From: Bacillota bacterium
GTDB lineage: Bacteria > Bacillota > Clostridia > Lachnospirales > Lachnospiraceae
Assembly (NCBI GenBank): GCA_023398855.1
Contig: JAEWRS010000170.1
Span: forward strand, 1-6,464
Length of the DNA: 6,464 nt
Direction of reading: 5' to 3'
In this document: positions 5,610-6,464 of the stretch, piece after piece
Layout: every line of letters begins with the position of its first letter
Numbering within the stretch: the stretch's first letter is position 1
Translations under genes and position numbers: made by a program
Notes under the pieces: generated by a model
Database searches by the model: none
What the model was told of the DNA's origin: nothing
The model's input: the letters and a program-made list of their open reading frames with translations, nothing else

Positions 5610-6068
5610 TCAGTCCTTTAAACCAATATAAATATGTATCGTTGAATCCTCCATATTTCCATTCTGGTATTCTTCAAAATCGCACACAAAGGTTCTTGGC
5701 AAATCCAGCTTCCAAAGCTCCTGCCAGAATTCTGCTACAGCCGTTACCACATTTCCCCTTACTACAAACTTCGCATACATCCCTTCCGGTATGATCTTTG
5801 CCACTGCTCCCTGAGGAATCTCATCTGTATCTTCTACTTCACATGCAGCTATAACAGTGTAATCATCCATTTCCCTTCCGGCAAAATCTGTATAGATTCC
5901 CAAAGTCTTTTCATGATTCTTTTTTTTAACGGCAGAATAAACTCCCGTGCCATAAAAGCTTTCCCACAGACCGCTGATCACTGTTCCCATGTCCGGCGAT
6001 CCATTATTTGTCCGCGCCATCAGTCCCACTGCTTTTTTTTCCTTTAGAAATAGTTTTTCAAACTCCAT
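5610..6068 (-). CDS. Stand-alone GyrI-like effector-binding domain protein
   Basis: A 152-residue protein consisting only of the GyrI-like (AraC effector-binding) fold, without a DNA-binding domain. Typical elements are KKAVGLMART near the start, GLWESFYG (33-40), GIYTDF followed by MDDYTVIAACEVED, then IPEGMYAKFVVRGN (93-106), AEFWQELWKLDLPRT (112-126), DFEEYQNG with the usual ligand-site acidic pair E132/E133, and the closing IHIYIGLK. Such proteins bind bulky or cationic small molecules; some protect gyrase, others act as drug-binding or hydrolytic proteins, so the precise job is unknown. The ATG at 6068 has GAGG (6077-6080) 8 nt upstream. It lies 57 nt after a major facilitator transporter on the same strand, possibly cotranscribed, which would fit a role in handling a transported compound. 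It converges on the secreted protein gene with only 2 bp between its stop and that gene's terminator. Confidence 0.9.
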   Translation of the reverse strand: MEFEKLFLKEKKAVGLMARTNNGSPDMGTVISGLWESFYGTGVYSAVKKKNHEKTLGIYTDFAGREMDDYTVIAACEVEDTDEIPQGAVAKIIPEGMYAKFVVRGNVVTAVAEFWQELWKLDLPRTFVCDFEEYQNGNMEDSTIHIYIGLKD

Positions 6069-6101
6069 TCTTCTTACCTCTTTTCTTCATGTGGTAAGCT
6101 A

Positions 6102-6110
6102 ATTGTAGCA
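6102..6110 (-). promoter_or_regulatory. Extended -10 element before the GyrI-like gene
   Basis: The minus strand reads TGCTACAAT, a near-consensus -10 with the TGN extension, 34 nt upstream of the ATG at 6068. No convincing -35 lies 16-18 nt further up, so expression may be weak or shared with read-through from the transporter gene. Confidence 0.4.
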
Positions 6111-6125
6111 TATGGAACAGGACAA

Positions 6126-6464
6126 CTATATGTCACAATTCATCTGTTCTTCCTTATTATTCACAGCAACCTCTGCCTCTTTGCCTGATTCATACATGCG
6201 GGTGAGCAAAAATACCAGAATAACAGGAAACAAGACAGCTCCTAATATACCGATTTTTAAATTATCCCCGAAATACCCGGAAATAATGCCTACCAAGGAA
6301 GGTCCCCCGGAGCATCCCAAATCACCTGCCAGTGCCAAAAACGCAAACATTGCGGTTCCTCCTCCCCTTAAGGAAGCGGATGCCATGCTAAATACTCCCG
6401 GCCACATAATGCCCACAGACAATCCGCACAGCCCGCAGCCTAAAAGTCCTAAAAACGGAAAAGT
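6126..6464 (-). CDS. Major facilitator superfamily transporter, C-terminal part
   Basis: The frame is open to the right edge and ends in TAG at 6126-6128, so about 112 C-terminal residues are present and the start lies outside the window. Visible are three hydrophobic helices: FLGLLGCGLCGLSVGIMWPG, then GGGTAMFAFLALAGDLGCSG leading into PSLVGIISGYFGDN, then KIGILGAVLFPVILVFLLTR. A charged cytosolic tail (MYESGKEAEVAVNNKEEQMN) closes the protein. The helix with MWPGVFSMAS and the GDLGCSGGPSLVG motif are typical of the last helices of MFS permeases. The substrate cannot be read from this end. TTG at 6422 has been considered as a start, but the same frame continues upstream without a stop, so it is internal. 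The GyrI-like gene follows after 57 nt on the same strand. Confidence 0.85.
   Translation of the reverse strand, partial: TFPFLGLLGCGLCGLSVGIMWPGVFSMASASLRGGGTAMFAFLALAGDLGCSGGPSLVGIISGYFGDNLKIGILGAVLFPVILVFLLTRMYESGKEAEVAVNNKEEQMNCDI

Noticed and set aside
1..6464. Mobile element, phage or CRISPR content
   Set aside because: No transposase, integrase, terminal inverted repeat, regularly spaced repeat array or tRNA attachment site could be found.

Overview
The window looks like chromosomal DNA from a low-to-mid-GC Firmicute, most likely a Lachnospiraceae member of the Lacrimispora / Clostridium saccharolyticum kind. The basis is moderate GC by eye, strong AGGAGG-type ribosome sites, consensus sigma-A promoters, and a secreted protein carrying a wall-binding-like module (GWWWQDGDKSYP, DSDGDGMAECYYFDENGY) that I associate with that family. 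This placement is inference from memory, not a search. I see no tRNA, rRNA, CRISPR array, insertion sequence or phage gene.

Left half, minus strand (1-3239): three genes read right to left. They are a YafY-type HTH/WYL transcriptional regulator (2207-3151), a 648-residue two-enzyme fusion (220-2166), and the start of a LURP-one-related (LOR/YxjI) protein that runs off the left edge (1-223). The fusion joins an endonuclease Q-like PHP nuclease, with a four-cysteine zinc ribbon, to a complete endonuclease III (Nth) with its catalytic Lys/Asp and 4Fe-4S cysteines. Only 40 nt separate regulator and fusion, the fusion also has a good promoter of its own, and the LOR gene overlaps its stop codon by ATGA. 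WYL regulators in other bacteria respond to DNA damage, so a self-regulated repair operon is a reasonable hypothesis. This is the most interesting part of the window.

Centre (3240-4440): a plus-strand 75-residue protein of unknown function (3348-3575) with its own promoter converges on a minus-strand four-helix membrane protein of DUF5684 type (3721-4155, GTG start). A hairpin that can terminate in both directions lies between them. The leader of the membrane-protein transcript holds a promoter, a strong ribosome site and a very short reading frame. That frame is broken at a run of seven T; one more T would restore a 34-residue membrane peptide.

Right part (4390-6464): a two-copy 11-bp direct repeat with a 21-bp period lies between divergent promoters. 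The plus-strand promoter drives a secreted 336-residue protein (4555-5565) that ends in a clear terminator. Facing it on the minus strand are a stand-alone GyrI-like effector-binding protein (5610-6068) and the C-terminal end of a major facilitator transporter that enters from the right edge (6126-6464).
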